DNA of 64,000 bases, taken from positions 4,801 through 68,800 of the forward strand of contig CAZRYT010000002.1 of NCBI GenBank assembly GCA_964604415.1, in the 5' to 3' direction. Of the stretch, positions 34,713 to 43,618 are shown in pieces (position 1 is the first letter of the stretch; each line of letters starts with the position of its first letter). The notes below the pieces were generated by a model. That model saw only the letters and a program-made list of their open reading frames with translations. It was not told the DNA's origin and ran no database searches. Source of the DNA: CAZJQT01 sp964604415 (GTDB lineage Bacteria > Patescibacteriota > Saccharimonadia > Saccharimonadales > CAZJQT01). The position numbers were made by a program, and so were the translations under genes.

Positions 34713-35819
34713 TTAAATGTTCTTGACTAGGGCGTAACCCAGTTTTTTGTGATTTTCTATATTGTAAGGTTGGGTCACAAAAGCAGGGTGTTTGCGCAAA
34801 CGGTAGACTAGGGCATTGAGCGCCCATTCTGATCCCAGTTCCTCTCCACGCCAAACCGCGTCATAAATTTCTCTTTTGGGTACCACGCGTCCTTGATAAC
34901 GCTTGAGTATAGCTAGAAGTCGGCGTTCTTTTACGGGTAGTTTTGAACTTACCAAGCCAACCACTCCGTCATTAAATAACGGTGAGAATAGCTCAAATTT
35001 TTTGCCTTTAGGTACGACCAGGCCAACATTTGTTAGATAGATATCTGGTTTAGCATATTCGCCGGTAGTGGCCACTTTTCTAAGAATAGTTTTTTGTGAA
35101 GCAGACAGGTGGGACCAGATGTTCTCGAAAGATAATTTGATAAAAGGATCCTGGATTGGGTTAGGGCGATACTCGGATTGCAGGAGTAACTGCAAGAACT
35201 GGAAATGGCCACCGCTTAAACGCACAATTTCTTTAAATGTCTGGTCGTCAATCTCTAATTTAGGACCATAGACGTCCAAGAGGTACCGTAAGTCATCTTG
35301 ACTATAACGTTTCAGGTAATATTTATTAGCGAGCAAACGTAAGTCCAAATTGGTTAATTCTGCCGGCAAAATTGTCTCCAGACGCTTGCAGATACCAAAA
35401 ACAAATACAATTTTGGACTGATCCACACTCTGTAAACTCCGCAAATAACGGAAGAAATCATTATTAAAATCTTTGAACAACTTATCAAAACCACTAATGA
35501 TAATAACCACTTTTTCATCAGTTTTTAGAATATGACTAAGTCTCTCTTGGCAGGTACGGATCATTTCCTCAATGTTTTTACCGTTGCTTTTGCCGCCAAG
35601 TTGTTCCACTAGATTACTGAAAAATTCTTTTGAACTTAGTGAGGGCAGGCTAAAGACGTCAATATGTATCATCTTGCCGTAAGGCTGACGAGCCAGCTGT
35701 TTTAAGAACACAGAGATTCCACAACCAGGTATGCCAATGACTGAGGTTGATTGGCCGCCATCCAACATCTTCTTTATGGCGCCGAATTGTGTGCTAGCAA
35801 ATTGATGGTCTTGGCCCAT
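34713..35819 (-). CDS. AAA/STAND-like ATPase with C-terminal OmpR-type winged helix
   Basis: 368 aa. Residues 20-200 resemble an AAA ATPase of the STAND/Orc type: Walker A position GIPGCGIS (29-36) has Ile in place of the catalytic Lys, and the Walker B strand is VVIIISGFDKL. Residues about 290-367 form an OmpR/PhoB winged helix (LLAILKRYQGRVVPKREIYDAVW...VYRLRKHP). A nucleotide- or ligand-sensing transcription regulator is inferred. TAGAAT on the minus strand (35832-35827) lies 7 nt before the ATG. Confidence 0.8.
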   Translation of the reverse strand: MGQDHQFASTQFGAIKKMLDGGQSTSVIGIPGCGISVFLKQLARQPYGKMIHIDVFSLPSLSSKEFFSNLVEQLGGKSNGKNIEEMIRTCQERLSHILKTDEKVVIIISGFDKLFKDFNNDFFRYLRSLQSVDQSKIVFVFGICKRLETILPAELTNLDLRLLANKYYLKRYSQDDLRYLLDVYGPKLEIDDQTFKEIVRLSGGHFQFLQLLLQSEYRPNPIQDPFIKLSFENIWSHLSASQKTILRKVATTGEYAKPDIYLTNVGLVVPKGKKFELFSPLFNDGVVGLVSSKLPVKERRLLAILKRYQGRVVPKREIYDAVWRGEELGSEWALNALVYRLRKHPAFVTQPYNIENHKKLGYALVKNI

Positions 35820-35932
35820 TATTATAATTCTATCTATAAAACGTCATAATTTTATCATATTTGCATCAAGCATGCAAGACAAATATTTCTTAGACTAGTA
35901 ATGTCATACAAATTTAAGTGAAAGGAATCGAC

Positions 35933-36328
35933 ATGGAACTGAACCCCATACCAACTATGACTAAAACAGAAGCAAGACAGTTTGCGAATGTACTAACCCA
36001 AACCGTATTTAGGGATAGGTCTGAAAAAAATCAATCAACCAAACTGACCGATCGCCAAAAAATGGTTGCCAATTTAGCAATCAGTCAATTACTAGATTCG
36101 TCTGATGAAACTGTGAAGCTCGAGTTAGAGCAAACTGAACTAAGTGATTTAGTCAGGGTAGCTCAAGAAGCTTTAGAGGACCCACGGGGCATCATGTTTG
36201 GCCTGATCGCGCCTGAGCTTGATATGGATGATACCTTCCATTGGGACGAGCGTGGTAATGCGCTTAGATCGTTAGCGATAACTGCCGATTTTGTAAGACT
36301 AGCTCGACCCCGAAGAGAAGGGAGCTGA
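35933..36328 (+). CDS. hypothetical protein, paralogue of the next gene's N-terminus
   Basis: 131 aa, unrecognised. MTKTEARQFANVL near the start and a late ITADFVRLA match the layout of the following gene (LTRQEARDVAEVF, AMTAEIS). The ATG at 35933 follows SD AAAGGA; the ORF could extend to 35918. It ends 1 bp before the next start. Confidence 0.75.
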   Translation: MELNPIPTMTKTEARQFANVLTQTVFRDRSEKNQSTKLTDRQKMVANLAISQLLDSSDETVKLELEQTELSDLVRVAQEALEDPRGIMFGLIAPELDMDDTFHWDERGNALRSLAITADFVRLARPRREGS

Positions 36329-36329
36329 C

Positions 36330-37088
36330 ATGGAATTTACTGAACATGGACTAGAGTTGACTAGACAAGAAGCAAGAGACGTAGCGGAAGTATTTAGTAT
36401 CACAGCAAGCCTGAACAATTGGGGGCCACTTAGTGGCGTTGTTCATGAGCCAACCACAGAAGAACGAACTGAGGCCAGAGGCTTGGTATGGCAAGCTGCA
36501 CCGACTTTAGGTCCTGACTTTGCAAACCCGAATATGCTTGAAGAAGATAGGTTCATCCTTGGTGCTGAGCATTTTCCGACAGTTAAAAGAATTGCGGAAC
36601 TTGCCTTGGATAATTCACAAAAGATTATCTCAGGACTATGTACACCAAATGTGTGCGACGGCTACCGTAGCGAATGGCGCCCAGCTGCTTACCATATTCT
36701 CGCCATGACTGCCGAAATCAGCGAAAAAATTCAAATACTCGAGCAAAATCCTAGTATTTCTCCTGAAAGCCTCAACGCAAAGAAAGTTCCTTCTTATCCA
36801 CCCGAAGTGGAACACGAAAAAACAATAGAAGAACGAACGATTGAAGTTGGTCAGGCTTTACGAGAACGCAGACAAGCTCTGGGGTACAATCAAGCAGAAA
36901 TTGCTCGAATGGCTGGGATGACTCGAACGTATTTAAATATGATCGAAAACGCAGAACGACCGAAGGTTTCCGACAAAAATAAGTACAAACTGTGGCCCTC
37001 TAGGAAGATGCTTACAGGTCTCTCGGTAGCATTAGATTTAGATACAGACATGTTACTAACTTTAGCTGGATACGACGTAGACGCTTAG
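36330..37088 (+). CDS. XRE-family regulator with a novel N-terminal domain
   Basis: 252 aa. Residues 1-140 are related to the preceding protein; residues 170-250 are an XRE HTH (VGQALRERRQALGYNQAEIARMAGMTR then YLNMIENAERPK). SD GGGAG lies 5 nt before the ATG. The pair is probably one transcription unit, perhaps a regulator and a domain-sharing partner that modulates it; this is inference. Confidence 0.8.
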   Translation: MEFTEHGLELTRQEARDVAEVFSITASLNNWGPLSGVVHEPTTEERTEARGLVWQAAPTLGPDFANPNMLEEDRFILGAEHFPTVKRIAELALDNSQKIISGLCTPNVCDGYRSEWRPAAYHILAMTAEISEKIQILEQNPSISPESLNAKKVPSYPPEVEHEKTIEERTIEVGQALRERRQALGYNQAEIARMAGMTRTYLNMIENAERPKVSDKNKYKLWPSRKMLTGLSVALDLDTDMLLTLAGYDVDA

Positions 37089-37106
37089 GTAGGTTACAAT
37101 AAACGC

Positions 37107-37700
37107 ATGAAAATTGTTGGGATTGGCGGTTTGCCTAGGAGCGGCAAGGATACATTGGCAGAGATGCTCATGAAAGAGGGCTATTTTGGCTTTTCTTTTG
37201 GTGATTTTACTCGCAAAAATGCCCGTGACAGACACAAAGACAAGTCAGATCCTATCTCCGTAGCCAATATGACCGAGACATCTAATTGGCTGCGGGAAAC
37301 CGGTGGCCCGGATGTGATTTTGAACGAGGCGCTCAAGGAATTTAATGAAGCCCAGACATCCGGCAAAGACTATAGAGGACTGGTTTTGTTCAGTGTTCGT
37401 GCGCCAGTAGAAGTGGACTGGATTCTTGAACACAAGGGTGAGCTTATTTGGGTGGAAACAGATGATAAGATCCGCTATGAACGCGGTTTGAATGCTCTAC
37501 GCCCCGGGGAACCCAAACTTTCTTTTGAAGAATTTATGCGCCAAGAAGCTTTGCAGTGGCAACCACAACCAGGAATTCCCGAAGATGCTCAAATGAACAT
37601 CAGCTATGTCAAACAACATGCCACCAAAACCGTCGTAAATAATGGTAATGACGTCAATAAATTCTTGCAAGTCGCTCAAAATGCTCTCGGTTTGAACTAA
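37107..37700 (+). CDS. P-loop nucleotide kinase-like protein
   Basis: 197 aa. Walker A GGLPRSGKDTLA at residues 7-18 and the small kinase fold resemble dephospho-CoA kinase or AAA_18-type NMP kinases; the phosphate acceptor is unknown. TACAAT at 37095-37100 lies exactly 6 nt before the ATG, predicting a leaderless mRNA. Confidence 0.75.
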   Translation: MKIVGIGGLPRSGKDTLAEMLMKEGYFGFSFGDFTRKNARDRHKDKSDPISVANMTETSNWLRETGGPDVILNEALKEFNEAQTSGKDYRGLVLFSVRAPVEVDWILEHKGELIWVETDDKIRYERGLNALRPGEPKLSFEEFMRQEALQWQPQPGIPEDAQMNISYVKQHATKTVVNNGNDVNKFLQVAQNALGLN

Positions 37701-37722
37701 TTAACAGAGTATACTTTTAGTT

Positions 37723-40347
37723 ATGACGGAGAGGAAAAAACTGGCGATAATTGATGGTAAGTCAGTCTTTTACCGTGGCTATTACGCCATGCCCAGCCTT
37801 AGTACCAACGATGGTACGCCAACTGGCGGAGTTTATGGCTTTGCCACCATGGCTCTGGAAGTTATTAAATTGCTCAAACCTGATTATGTAGCTGTGGCTT
37901 GGGACAAACCCAAAACTAACATCAGAAAACGCCTGGCTATGTACCCGCAGTACAAAGCTAACCGCAAGCCGGCACCGGCGGATTTTAAGATCCAAATACC
38001 TCTGTTACATGAACTACTCAGAGCTTTTGGCTGGCCACTTTACGAGCTAGACGATTACGAGGCTGACGACATCATGGGCACCCTGGCCGTGCAGGCAACA
38101 AAAAAAGACATCGAGACCATGCTCATAACGTCGGACTTAGATATGTTGCAGTTGATTAATGACCACACGCACGTTTACGCGCTCAAAAAAGGTCTCAGCA
38201 ACATAGAATTGTTTCACCCAGAAAGCTTTGAACAAAAATACGGCATTAGCGCCGAACAATTCTTGGACTTGAAAGCCCTAAAAGGCGATAGTTCGGACAA
38301 TATTCCAGGGGTACCGGGCATTGGTGAAAAAGGCGCCATCGAATTACTCAAGCAGTTTGAAACCTTAGACGGTGTCTACGATAACCTGGTTTTAACCAAA
38401 GAAACCATCCGCAAAAAACTGGAAGCCGGCAAAGACCTAGCCTACCTGAGTAAAAAATTAGCAGCTATTTGGACCGATGCCCCGATCAAGCTGGACCTCA
38501 AAGAAGTTGACGGCACCAAAGCCGAGCCAGAAAAGATTAGGGAAGTCTTGCAGAAACTGGAGTTCAAGTCTCTGGTGCGCCAACTGCCCCAAATCATGCA
38601 GATAAAACCGGAGGATGAACCCAAAGGCCAATACACACATAAATCAACAGAGGTAAAAGTTATTAGCAGTGATGCTGAACTAGCCAAACTCAATCTCAGC
38701 AAAACTGACAAATTATTTATCCATAGCCGCAGTGCCGGCAAACACGGTAAAGATCCATTAACACTAATTGTTAGCCCAGACGGCAAAACAACCTATGCCA
38801 TTGATCTAAATAAAGTATCAGCCAAAGCCCTCGGCTCTCAGCTTGCTGGTGTTGCGGTCATAGGCTTTGACGTCAAATCAACACTGAAAGTTCTGCTGGA
38901 GCTAGGCTTGGAATTACCGGAGGTTGCTCACGATGTCTTGATTGGTGCCTTTCTGCTCAATTCACTGCGCCGTGACCAGAGTCTGACTGATCTAGCCAAA
39001 GCCGACTTAGATTTTGAAGGCTCGCTGGAAGATCTGACAAATGAGGAGTTGGTGGAACGGGGCAGTGAAATCATCAGTGTTATCAGCGCACTGTATAAAA
39101 TTCAGGTAGATGGCTTTGCCAAACTACCTAAAATTGCCAGCCTGGCAGAGGTTATCGAATGGCCGGTTATCACAGTGCTAGCCCGCATGGAACACACCGG
39201 CATCCAGTTAGACGGTAAGTACCTGGGGCTAATGTCAGAGAAACTAAATGACGCCATTTCTGACCTTGAGCAACAAATTTACGGCTACGCCGACCAGGAA
39301 TTTAACATCGCTAGCCCGACTCAGCTGGCTGATATTTTGTTCAACAAGCTCAAACTACCGACGGCCACCATCAAAAAAGGTAAGACGGGTTACTCAACCG
39401 CGGCTAGTGAACTAGTTAAACTACGTGAAGCCTCGCCCATTATCGATTTTATTAGCCAATTCCGAGAGGTTACCAAGCTCAAAAACACCTATGTCGATAC
39501 TTTGCCGACTCAGGTTGATGAAAATTCACGCTTGCACACAACTTTTGCCATGACGGTGGCCCAGACTGGGCGTTTGAGCTCCAATGACCCGAACTTGCAG
39601 AATATCCCTGTTAAAACCGAGCTAGGCAAGCAAATTCGCACTGCATTCGTGGCTGGTCCTGGCAAAATGTTTGTCAGCGCCGACTATTCACAGTTTGAAC
39701 TACGCATTGCCGCTTATCTGTCCAAAGATCAGCGGCTGATAGATATGTTTAACAAGGACGTAGATGTCCACTTGGCCACCGCAGCCGAGGTTTATGGCCG
39801 GGCTGAAGAGGACGTTACCAAAAACATGCGCCGTGAGGCCAAGGTTCTAAACTTTGGTGTCATGTATGGCCTGGGCGCGCACGGCATGACTCAGCAAACC
39901 AGCCTGAACTACGAACAAGCCAATAGTTTTATCAAAAAATACTTTGAACTTAGACCCAAGCTAAAAGAATACATAGATTCCGTCAAAGAGCAGGCACAAA
40001 AACAGGGGTATGTTGAAACTATTTTTGGCCGCCGCCGCCCCACACCGGACGTGCACTCATCCAATTTCGTCGTCCGTGAAGCCGCCATGCGGGCGGCTGT
40101 GAATATGCCATTTCAAGGCAGTGCGGCCGATATTATGAAACTAGCTATGGTCAAACTCCAGAAAGAACTAGACGGCACCAACTGCAAACTACTCCTGCAA
40201 ATCCATGACTCTGTCATCGCCGAATGCGATGAAAAAGACGCCGAGAAAATGGCCAAACTATTCAAGGATGTGATGGAAGCTACCCACAAGCTACCCGTCA
40301 AGCTAACAGTAGATACATCTACCGGCAAAAACTGGGGCGAACTATAA
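37723..40347 (+). CDS. polA: DNA polymerase I
   Basis: 874 aa. 5' nuclease domain (1-290; IDGKSVFYRGYYA, DDYEADDIMGT, KGDSSDNIPGVPGIG), an exonuclease-like domain (about 300-470) and family A polymerase (SADYSQFELRI, the finger-helix segment REAKVLNFGVMYGL, LLQIHDSVIAE). The DxE motif of the 3'-5' exonuclease is absent, so proofreading is probably lost, as in Taq-type enzymes. TATACT at 37710-37715 lies 7 nt before the ATG. The stop overlaps the next start by one base. Confidence 0.97.
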   Translation: MTERKKLAIIDGKSVFYRGYYAMPSLSTNDGTPTGGVYGFATMALEVIKLLKPDYVAVAWDKPKTNIRKRLAMYPQYKANRKPAPADFKIQIPLLHELLRAFGWPLYELDDYEADDIMGTLAVQATKKDIETMLITSDLDMLQLINDHTHVYALKKGLSNIELFHPESFEQKYGISAEQFLDLKALKGDSSDNIPGVPGIGEKGAIELLKQFETLDGVYDNLVLTKETIRKKLEAGKDLAYLSKKLAAIWTDAPIKLDLKEVDGTKAEPEKIREVLQKLEFKSLVRQLPQIMQIKPEDEPKGQYTHKSTEVKVISSDAELAKLNLSKTDKLFIHSRSAGKHGKDPLTLIVSPDGKTTYAIDLNKVSAKALGSQLAGVAVIGFDVKSTLKVLLELGLELPEVAHDVLIGAFLLNSLRRDQSLTDLAKADLDFEGSLEDLTNEELVERGSEIISVISALYKIQVDGFAKLPKIASLAEVIEWPVITVLARMEHTGIQLDGKYLGLMSEKLNDAISDLEQQIYGYADQEFNIASPTQLADILFNKLKLPTATIKKGKTGYSTAASELVKLREASPIIDFISQFREVTKLKNTYVDTLPTQVDENSRLHTTFAMTVAQTGRLSSNDPNLQNIPVKTELGKQIRTAFVAGPGKMFVSADYSQFELRIAAYLSKDQRLIDMFNKDVDVHLATAAEVYGRAEEDVTKNMRREAKVLNFGVMYGLGAHGMTQQTSLNYEQANSFIKKYFELRPKLKEYIDSVKEQAQKQGYVETIFGRRRPTPDVHSSNFVVREAAMRAAVNMPFQGSAADIMKLAMVKLQKELDGTNCKLLLQIHDSVIAECDEKDAEKMAKLFKDVMEATHKLPVKLTVDTSTGKNWGEL
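40324..40337 (+). repeat. 14-bp direct repeat, copy 1 (3' end of polA)
   Basis: GGCAAAAACTGGGG encodes GKNWG of the polA C-terminus (GKNWGEL). An identical copy ends the next gene at 40905-40918, so a 567-bp segment lies between two exact copies. Confidence 0.8.
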
Positions 40348-40928
40348 TGTTTTTTGCTGTGATTCACAGACCCGAAGCAGATTTAGAAGAAATAAAAAGG
40401 ATTAGTAAAAAATACGATCCTTATTTTGACCTGATAGAGCCACATGTAACTTTGTTATTCCCAATAAAAGATTCGGAAGTTTCGCAGCAAGAACTCGTGA
40501 GTCATATAAAACAAATAGCCAATAGTACTGATCCATTTAAGGTTGAATTTAATTCTGACTCCACTGAACTGTCATTTGATCAATGGTTGTTTTTAGTCCC
40601 CACTCAAGGGAAGCGCGAATTCAACGAGCTACACGACAAATTATATAGTGGAGCTAACCATAGATTCTTGAGAGAAGATTTACCTTACTCTCCGCATGTA
40701 GGAATGGGACATTTTGCTAAACAAGCTACTAAACAGGACCTAAAAGATTCAAAAATCCTTGATCTGGACGAAACTAAGTATAAAAAAGCCTTGGATGAAG
40801 TAAAATCAGCAAAAACTACACTTCAATATACTGCTACAGAGATAGAACTCATTGGTGTGGATGATAATTACGAAAAATCTTGGACTATTCAAAAATTTAA
40901 ACTTGGCAAAAACTGGGGTGAGTTGTGA
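40347..40928 (+). CDS. 2'-5' RNA ligase/2H phosphoesterase-like protein
   Basis: 193 aa. The 2H superfamily pattern is EPHVTLLFP (first HxT) and SPHVGMGHF (second motif HxG, with the Thr/Ser replaced by Gly). Such proteins act on 2'-5' or cyclic phosphates in RNA or nucleotides. More AT-rich than polA. It ends in GKNWGEL, the same seven residues as polA. The ATG overlaps the polA stop, and its own stop overlaps the next start. Confidence 0.8.
   Translation: MFFAVIHRPEADLEEIKRISKKYDPYFDLIEPHVTLLFPIKDSEVSQQELVSHIKQIANSTDPFKVEFNSDSTELSFDQWLFLVPTQGKREFNELHDKLYSGANHRFLREDLPYSPHVGMGHFAKQATKQDLKDSKILDLDETKYKKALDEVKSAKTTLQYTATEIELIGVDDNYEKSWTIQKFKLGKNWGEL
40905..40918 (+). repeat. 14-bp direct repeat, copy 2
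   Basis: Exact second copy of GGCAAAAACTGGGG in the same reading frame, encoding GKNWG at the C-terminus of the 2H-phosphoesterase-like protein. Confidence 0.8.
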
Positions 40929-41530
40929 ATGAAACTACTACTGAGAACTTTCGGGAAAAATATTATCCTAGAGAAGGTTTTGATCCAATCAAGGTTAGGA
41001 TTGAAGGTGATGCACCAGCCGAATGCTTAGAAGCATTAGACCAAGCAATGCGACTGTTGGACAAAGCTCTTGGTGAAAATCTGTATAAATTATGCGCTGG
41101 ATTGGAAATTAGCATAGTTGATGATTTGGCTACAGGGGGAGGAGGACATGCCATAGCAGAAGAAAACCGAATAGAGATGGACAAAACCAAAAGCGCCATG
41201 TCTATCAATGAAGCCAGAAAATATTTAACCAGCCAAGGCATTATTGAAGAGGGTGAAGAAATCGGTAATCTTATCGGCGAAAGTGATGAACCCTGGAGCG
41301 AGATGGTACCGGGTTTAATCCATGAGGTCGGCCATATTATTGATTGGCGGGCGCCAGGCAATAAATACCAGCGCCTAGATCCGGTAGATTCACCGACCAA
41401 ATACGGCCAAACAAAAGGCCCACACGAAGCTTTTGCAGAGGCCTTTACTTACTGGGTATATGATTTGCCACAATCAACAGAAGTTACGCACATCGTAGAA
41501 GAAACTGTGCGCCAGAACAAGGGCAAATAA
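40925..41530 (+). CDS. zincin-like metallopeptidase domain protein
   Basis: 201 aa. IHEVGHIIDW (about residues 137-146) is an HExxH zinc motif, and PHEAFAEAFTYWVYD about 28 residues later supplies a likely third ligand Glu, the gluzincin layout. A peptidase is likely; target unknown. GTG start within the previous stop (GTGA). Confidence 0.75.
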   Translation: MNETTTENFREKYYPREGFDPIKVRIEGDAPAECLEALDQAMRLLDKALGENLYKLCAGLEISIVDDLATGGGGHAIAEENRIEMDKTKSAMSINEARKYLTSQGIIEEGEEIGNLIGESDEPWSEMVPGLIHEVGHIIDWRAPGNKYQRLDPVDSPTKYGQTKGPHEAFAEAFTYWVYDLPQSTEVTHIVEETVRQNKGK

Positions 41531-42063
41531 TGAAAAATTACCTAGAACAAATTGACCAATATGCTAAGGAGTTAGAGAACTTTGTCAGTGCTCATAATCT
41601 GCCAGAAGCTTGGTTTGCGCAGCCTGACCATGTAGCTATCAAATGTGCTAATGGCATGGACTATGAAGACACCATGGAAGAATTAAAAGACGAGGCAGAA
41701 CAAAGAACTGAAGTTGAGATGCATGGTCGCCGCCTAGGCACAGTCAAGCTAATCAGCTCTGTTGCATTGGGTAATTTTGGTGATGTTAGCTGGGTTGAGG
41801 TCATGGAACCTCGTCCAGAAAAAGTTGGGAAGGACCTGGTTGGGCTTGATCATGCTGAGTTTCATTTCCCGAACTTCAAGCCAGTAAAAATAACTTTCAA
41901 CATGCGTGGGATTCATTATGAAATGCCGAAAGATAACCCAGAACATCAATCTATCAATGTAATCATAAATAAAGTAACGGATCACGAAGTTAAATTTAAT
42001 GATAAGACTTTGGCTGACATTGTTGCCCACGAGCTCAAAGAGGGAAAGGCAAGAGTATTATGA
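41530..42063 (+). CDS. YecM-like (VOC superfamily) protein
   Basis: 177 aa. PDHVAIKCANGMDYEDTMEEL, GRRLGTVKLI, SWVEVMEPRP and LDHAEFHFP follow the two-module vicinal-oxygen-chelate pattern of E. coli YecM, an uncharacterised presumed metal protein. It overlaps the upstream stop by one base and the downstream start by four. Confidence 0.75.
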   Translation: MKNYLEQIDQYAKELENFVSAHNLPEAWFAQPDHVAIKCANGMDYEDTMEELKDEAEQRTEVEMHGRRLGTVKLISSVALGNFGDVSWVEVMEPRPEKVGKDLVGLDHAEFHFPNFKPVKITFNMRGIHYEMPKDNPEHQSINVIINKVTDHEVKFNDKTLADIVAHELKEGKARVL

Positions 42064-42374
42064 CTAAGGTTTATAACAAACTGGTCAGGGATAAAATCCC
42101 GGAAATTATTGAAGCCGATGGCGGTAAACCGGTAACCCGAATTTTAGAAGAAAACGCGGTTATGCCAGCACTCATTCTGAAGTTTGACGAAGAAGTAGAT
42201 GAATTTGTTGTCGATCCGTCTCTAGGCGAATTAGCTGACATCCAAGAAGTTGTTCTGGCTCTGGCTGGCTTAATTGGCGTAACGCCAGAACAATTAGAAC
42301 AGGCTCGTGCAGAAAAAGCTGAGGCTCGCGGTGGTTTTGATAAACACATTTTTTTGGAGAGAGTCGATGACTGA
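42060..42374 (+). CDS. NTP pyrophosphohydrolase, MazG/HisE-like
   Basis: 104 aa. The N-terminal YNKLVRDKIPEII is typical of small all-alpha NTP pyrophosphatases, and EEVDEFVVD with ELADIQEVVLAL supplies the metal-binding acidic residues. A house-cleaning nucleotide role is likely. ATGA overlap with the previous gene. Confidence 0.85.
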   Translation: MTKVYNKLVRDKIPEIIEADGGKPVTRILEENAVMPALILKFDEEVDEFVVDPSLGELADIQEVVLALAGLIGVTPEQLEQARAEKAEARGGFDKHIFLERVDD

Positions 42375-42975
42375 CTTGCGCCAGGAAACGGTTGATACCT
42401 ACAACAAGTCCGCCAAAGAATTAGCTGAGTATTTCCGTGGTATTGGTTCACGAACTGACGATATCGAAAGGGGCTTGAAACTGGCAGGTAATCCGAAAAT
42501 TCCCAATATTTTAGAGATTGGTTGCGGCGATGGCCGTGACGCCAAAGAAATAGTAAAGCTAACATCCAATTATAAAGGCTTCGACATATCCGAAGGCCTG
42601 ATAAAGATAGCCCGCAAGCACGTACCAAGCGCTGACTTTGAAGTTGCCGACGCGATTAGTTACAAATATCCTAAGAATCTGGACGTAGTTTTTGCATTCG
42701 CATCTCTGTTACATTTAGACAAAGCTGAAGTAAGATTGGTACTTGATAAGGTGCATGGAGCCTTAAAATCTAACGGTATTTTCTACATTTCGCTCAAATA
42801 TGCTGCGAAATATAGAGAAGAAACCAAAGAAGACCAATTTGGCCGCCGCATGTTCTACTTCTACAAACCCGAAATCATCGAAGGCTTAGCGGGCAATAAC
42901 TACAAAACCCTAAAAACATGGCGCGAAACCCACGGTCACACTGAATGGTTTGAAATAGCTCTTCAGAAAATCTGA
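42367..42975 (+). CDS. class I SAM-dependent methyltransferase
   Basis: 202 aa. Motif I LEIGCGDGRDAKEI, an acidic residue in GFDISEGLI and motif IV region LDVVFAFASLLHL define a Rossmann methyltransferase. Substrate unknown. The ATG at 42367 overlaps the previous gene by 8 nt and has GGAGAGAG upstream. It is the last gene of the coupled cassette behind polA. Confidence 0.88.
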   Translation: MTDLRQETVDTYNKSAKELAEYFRGIGSRTDDIERGLKLAGNPKIPNILEIGCGDGRDAKEIVKLTSNYKGFDISEGLIKIARKHVPSADFEVADAISYKYPKNLDVVFAFASLLHLDKAEVRLVLDKVHGALKSNGIFYISLKYAAKYREETKEDQFGRRMFYFYKPEIIEGLAGNNYKTLKTWRETHGHTEWFEIALQKI

Positions 42976-42981
42976 CGAATA

Positions 42982-43010
42982 TTGCAAAAGTTGCATAGCA
43001 GTGTTATAAT
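42982..43010 (+). promoter_or_regulatory. consensus promoter
   Basis: TTGCAA at 42982-42987, 17-bp spacer, TG-T-TATAAT with -10 at 43005-43010. Transcription should start near 43017, giving a 12-nt leader with GAGGTG before the ATG at 43029. Confidence 0.75.
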
Positions 43011-43028
43011 ATGCTCATTCGAGGTGTT

Positions 43029-43598
43029 ATGAGATATTTAATAGCTGTCATTTTAGTAATTCTAGTCGTGGTGTTCGGCACCGTGGCGTTACTGCGTAGT
43101 TTTAATGGTGGCTCTAAAACTTCTAAAGCCCTTAAAATTACCAAAATGGCTGACTTTGATAACAATACTAACGCAGTTGTCAGCTGGACCATGCAAGGCC
43201 GACTAGTTGGCGAGAACCAACGCCGTTCTTTGCGTATTACTGTCACCGAATCAGAGCGCACAGCTGAAATCCTAGATGGCTACGAACAAACACCTGATAA
43301 AACCCAGACAGAAGGTAACACCCAAGCGGCTTTTGCTACCTTTTTACGCGCCTTAGATAACCTAAACTTTGGCCGTCCTAGAAACTTCAAAACTAGTGAT
43401 GAGCGTGGTTTTTGCCCAACAGGCAACCGTTTTGTTTACCAACTAGATGATGGTAGCAATCAAGTTTTTAGAACATGGGCAGATTCCTGCCAATCTGGTG
43501 ATGGCACTTTTGGTGGAGTAGCAGCAACTACCGGCACACTATTCAAAGCCCAAATCACTGACTACGGTAAATTTATTTTTAACACTAGTTTACAGTAA
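43029..43598 (+). CDS. membrane-anchored hypothetical protein
   Basis: 189 aa. N-terminal anchor helix (RYLIAVILVILVVVFGTVALL) then an outer domain with two Cys (FCPTGN and DSCQSGDG) that may form a disulfide. Function unknown. The start at 43029 follows the mapped -10 and SD GAGGTG; the ATG at 43011 would precede the transcription start. Confidence 0.75.
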   Translation: MRYLIAVILVILVVVFGTVALLRSFNGGSKTSKALKITKMADFDNNTNAVVSWTMQGRLVGENQRRSLRITVTESERTAEILDGYEQTPDKTQTEGNTQAAFATFLRALDNLNFGRPRNFKTSDERGFCPTGNRFVYQLDDGSNQVFRTWADSCQSGDGTFGGVAATTGTLFKAQITDYGKFIFNTSLQ

Positions 43599-43618
43599 TA
43601 ATTTGTTACAGTAGAGCG

